Of a stretch of 21,013 nt of DNA, positions 18,496-21,013 are shown one piece after another. Origin of the DNA: Saccoglossus kowalevskii (lineage: Eukaryota; Hemichordata; Enteropneusta; Harrimaniidae); assembly GCF_000003605.2 (NCBI RefSeq), contig NW_003132373.1:15755-36767 (forward strand), in the 5' to 3' direction. Made by a program: the position numbers and the translations under genes. The notes below the pieces were generated by a model. It was not told where the DNA came from. It was given only the letters and a program-made list of their open reading frames with translations, and did no database searches. How positions within the stretch are numbered: the stretch's first letter is position 1; every line of letters starts with the position of its first letter.

Positions 18496-19194
18496 TTAAG
18501 AACGCTCACCAGTGTCGTTCATCGTTAACTTAATATTATTGTAGTCATGGCAACCGTCGAGTACTTTTCCTAGGCCTGTCTCGGCGTTCTCTTTATTCCT
18601 GAGTGGTGTATTCTTGTATTCAACTTTGATGGATTGTCTAAGATTAGGCAGGCGTTGTAAACTCGTGTATGACATGCCGACTTCCTTGAGATTAACATTG
18701 TTGTTCAAACTGTCTGGCAGAGTGTCAATTTTCTTGTTTTGGTCAAGAAAGAGTTCTCTCAGTTCCTGCATATCTTCAACGTCTCTTGGAAGTATGTCTA
18801 TGTTATTATCTCTCATATCAAGATGGCGTAGTCCTGTCATCTTGCAGACGACAGTTGGAAACTTGACGAACCTGTTGCTATGAATGTCCAATTCGTCCAA
18901 TTTTTCTAATTGTCTTATTTCATCTGGCAATTTGGATAGGCGATTTTTACCAAAACACAAAATTGTCAGTGACCTTAACTCGCAAAGTATTTTTGGAAAT
19001 CGAGAAAACTGGTTATTTTGGAGGTTTAACTCGAAAATGCTCTCCAGCCTCACCATTTCGGGCGGAAGTGACGACAGATAATTTCCTCTCAGCCACGCCA
19101 CTTTCACGTGATAGTTGTGTTGCCATAGCTCATCGGGTACGTCTGTCAAACTGAGAGCATCTTTGCAATACAATTCTTCCTTCAAGTTCATCAT
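18496..19194 (-). CDS. Leucine-rich repeat protein (LRRC/SHOC2-like), 232 residues or longer
   Basis: About eight LRRs of 23 residues span residues 15-200, with the pattern LxxLxLxxNxLxxLPxxLxxL (for example ELNLQNNQFSRFP, ELDIHSNRFVKFP, HLDMRDNNIDILP, ELFLDQNKKIDTLP). This is the short intracellular type seen in SHOC2, LRRC2 and LRRC39 relatives. No signal peptide or membrane segment is seen, so a cytosolic or nuclear scaffold is likely; partners are unknown. The start is ATG at 19192-19194, followed by a second ATG. An in-frame TGA lies only 21 bases upstream, and a 3' splice site (TTGGTTTTAG) at 19219 shows that the 5' UTR is spliced. The tail after residue 205 is polar. The stop is TAA at 18496, but ACTG|GTGAGC at 18510 is a good donor just before it, so the real protein may continue elsewhere. 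Confidence 0.8.
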   Translation of the reverse strand: MMNLKEELYCKDALSLTDVPDELWQHNYHVKVAWLRGNYLSSLPPEMVRLESIFELNLQNNQFSRFPKILCELRSLTILCFGKNRLSKLPDEIRQLEKLDELDIHSNRFVKFPTVVCKMTGLRHLDMRDNNIDILPRDVEDMQELRELFLDQNKKIDTLPDSLNNNVNLKEVGMSYTSLQRLPNLRQSIKVEYKNTPLRNKENAETGLGKVLDGCHDYNNIKLTMNDTGERS

Positions 19195-19218
19195 AATATA
19201 TTTTCCAAACAATCAAGC

Positions 19219-20163
19219 CTAAAACCAAGAATGATAAAATTTTAGAATGTTACTAATTGTAAATATCCAATGCAAAGACGAGTGCATAATGTAATAGCGC
19301 CCCCATCGGTATAGATAAGTTTTTTTTATAAAATACACATACGAAGTTTAGCATATAAACACGTGACCATGGTTGTTTAATATTCAACATTGTTGATTGT
19401 GTCCATGTGATAAAATCGAATGCGCAATACAATGTAAACAAATATTTCAAATAGAAAACCGGATCATCATAAAATAAAGCTTTGGGAATGATAAATATAT
19501 ATGTTGTTGGATGTTAGTGGTGTTGGTCGTCGCCGCGCATACTACCAAGTCTAACTTGGTAATTAATTCTTTGGATGATTAGAACTCATCGGCGGACCAA
19601 AGGAGTAAAATTCGGTATTTAGTGCACATCGCGGCGAGACCAAAACTCACATCCATGCTCACCACTGGGAGATTAGAAAGATTGTATAAAATCACTGTTT
19701 ACCATCACAAATCCTACGCGCAGACCACCGCTCTAAGTTTCCCACAGTCTCTTCTTCAAACATTATTGTTACATATTAATGATCAAAGTAATTAGGTACA
19801 TACTAGAATAATTATGATGTAGAGTTAGAAGCTCTCTGTGCACGCACGGTACTGAATATTTGAGTATAGTCAGTAATTCTATTTGTGGACATCTTCGTAT
19901 ATTCTCAATTCGTCCTGTGCAATATAAGAACACAATAAATAATTTTAAAATTATTAAATTTAAAAAAAAAACATGTTCAATGGTCATTTGAAGAATAGAA
20001 GCTTGCGCATGCATGCAACGGTGGATATGTTGTCCATTACATCTAATATGTTGACTGGGCATGCGCATGAATACAAATATCTACTCAAACACAATGAGTG
20101 TTAGCATCCCATGCTCCCAACATATTGTACGATATGCTTTTTTGGCTAACATGTTCTTGTAGC
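19219..20163. other. Upstream region of the LRR gene, no exon placed
   Basis: This probably includes the 5' UTR intron of the LRR gene. A degenerate TTAA-element end (GTTGGTCGTCGCCGCGCAT) lies near 19523-19541, followed by a small hairpin, ACCAAG-TCTAA-CTTGGT (19544-19560). GCGCATGCATGC and GCATGCGCATG motifs lie near 20004-20068. No coding frame is convincing. Confidence 0.45.
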
Positions 20164-20374
20164 TACTGTAAAATACTTTATTTTCGCTTGGAATTATTTT
20201 TTGCCATTTTCGCTGAAGAAATGATTAAGTGAAAATAAAATCCAGCGAATATACCTTTTTACTATATTTTACATTCAACTCACCAAAAATCAGTGAAAAT
20301 AAATTCCATTAAAAACATCCAAAAAGTCTTTACAGTGAAAATTAATTCCAGCTAAAATAAAATATTTTACAGTA
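20164..20374. mobile_element. TA-flanked MITE with CTGTAAAATA ends (211 bp)
   Basis: The left end reads TACTGTAAAATACTTTATTT. The right end, from the other strand, reads TACTGTAAAATATTTTATTT. The arms match for about 35 bases with few changes, and TA lies at both edges. The interior is full of GTGAAAATAAA and CGCTGGAATT-like subterminal motifs in both orientations. It has no coding capacity. The TA duplication suggests Tc1/mariner-type mobilisation (inference). Confidence 0.8.
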
Positions 20375-20683
20375 ATTAGGTAATCTATAATTTCGCTAAA
20401 TCAAGTTGTCACTAAGTTAAAATAAAATATATTTTCACAATGAGATTGTTGGTAAATTTATAATTTGGTAATCTGATAATTTACAAATTGAGTCAAATTC
20501 GCTAAAAAAAGACAGGTAGCAATTCCACGTGTTTTTCAGTATACACATCTTCGCCATATTTTATAAAATACATGTACCGATCACACAAATAACTTATATA
20601 ATAATTATTATAATTGCTAATTGTAGTGATAGTGGTAAGCGCATATATGCCGTTGCCCTGACACCATCCCCCATCCCCTAACT
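20375..20683. other. AT-rich spacer, no gene seen
   Basis: This contains repeated GGTAATCT-ATAATTT motifs and further AAAATAAAATAT stretches resembling the interior of the neighbouring element. It may be a decayed second copy. Confidence 0.4.
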
Positions 20684-20848
20684 TTAAAGCGGGAGGGTCG
20701 TCGCCTGCGCACGCGCGAGAACAGAGTCCCAAGCGATGATGACAACGCCAGCTTAAAACGCAAAGGCTCATGGGTAGACGCTTGTTTGTAAACAATGACA
20801 CGCTATGGCCATCTGACGCATGCGCAGGTGATGACTCCCCCGCTTTAA
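20684..20848 (-). mobile_element. TTAA-flanked MITE, copy 3 (165 bp, inverted)
   Basis: This copy is complete and lies in the opposite orientation to copies 1 and 2, with TTAA at 20684-20687 and 20845-20848. Its length is the same as copy 2. Inside, ACGCTTGTTTGTAAACAATG and GACACGCTATGGCC are the reverse complement of the other copies' core. The terminal CGCATGCGCAGGTGATGAC includes an NRF-1-like GCATGCGC. The 119-codon open frame across it is incidental. Confidence 0.88.
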
Positions 20849-21013
20849 CATATATAAACATGACCTATGTAAATACGTTTACGCACGTGTAATACTTACA
20901 GGGTACATTCGACATAGCTGTATAAATTATTGAAAATCTTAAAACTAGTAACCATAAAAATAACTGCGTATCTAACATAACATGTCTTTGCTACATTATA
21001 TCGGGGGTGTCGT
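20849..21013. other. Window end, nothing supported
   Basis: A short AT-rich tail with no recognisable feature. Confidence 0.4.

Noticed and set aside
1-21013. tRNA, rRNA or spliceosomal RNA genes
   Set aside because: I looked for tRNA B-box-like GGTTCGANNC and for known snRNA 5' ends and found nothing that folds into a full gene; a tool-based scan would be needed to be certain.

Overview
This looks like nuclear DNA from an animal, probably a marine invertebrate deuterostome such as a hemichordate or amphioxus. That placement is an inference from gene content and repeat style and cannot be confirmed here. The reasons are spliced genes with GT-AG introns, a rhodopsin-class GPCR, a type II membrane glycosyltransferase, a metazoan-style LRR protein, AT-rich spacers and many short inverted-repeat elements. 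I see no operons, ribosome binding sites, CRISPR arrays or phage genes.

Three genes can be supported. (1) On the + strand, about 3.2-4.2 kb, is a melatonin-receptor-like class A GPCR. Its seven-helix part is one open frame, but the only good start codon lies one frame away, so there is either a one-base indel or an unseen upstream exon. (2) On the - strand, 10.64-14.32 kb, is a four-exon glycosyltransferase. The exons join in phase at consensus splice sites to give a predicted 498-residue protein: N-terminal membrane anchor, polyglutamine stem, then a GT-B (GT4-type) catalytic domain with the E-x7-E motif. (3) On the - strand, 18.5-19.2 kb, is an LRR protein of at least 232 residues. It may continue into a 144-base candidate exon at 17.0 kb. 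Nothing suggests that the three genes share a pathway.

Repeats fill most of the rest. Three 165-bp TTAA-flanked inverted-repeat elements lie at 1.66, 12.5 and 20.7 kb, with a related 133-bp element at 6.1 kb. Two TA-flanked elements lie at 17.5 and 20.2 kb. A 104-106 bp foldback sits inside a roughly 320-bp segment duplicated at 16.6 and 18.1 kb. An 82-bp minisatellite abuts the glycosyltransferase stop codon, and a 28-bp minisatellite with an 85-bp higher-order period lies just upstream of its first coding exon. Two diverged copies of a promoter-like segment (CACGTG, then TATAAAA exactly 83 bp later) lie at 8.1 and 9.8 kb.

The 6-kb stretch from 4.2 to 10.25 kb has no convincing coding region. 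A CpG-rich block at 15.8-16.6 kb is the best candidate for a promoter region. I found no clear new multi-gene system. The most rewarding items are the reconstructed glycosyltransferase with its repeat-derived 3' end, the GPCR frame break, and the TTAA elements whose ends carry NRF-1-like GCGCATGCGC motifs.
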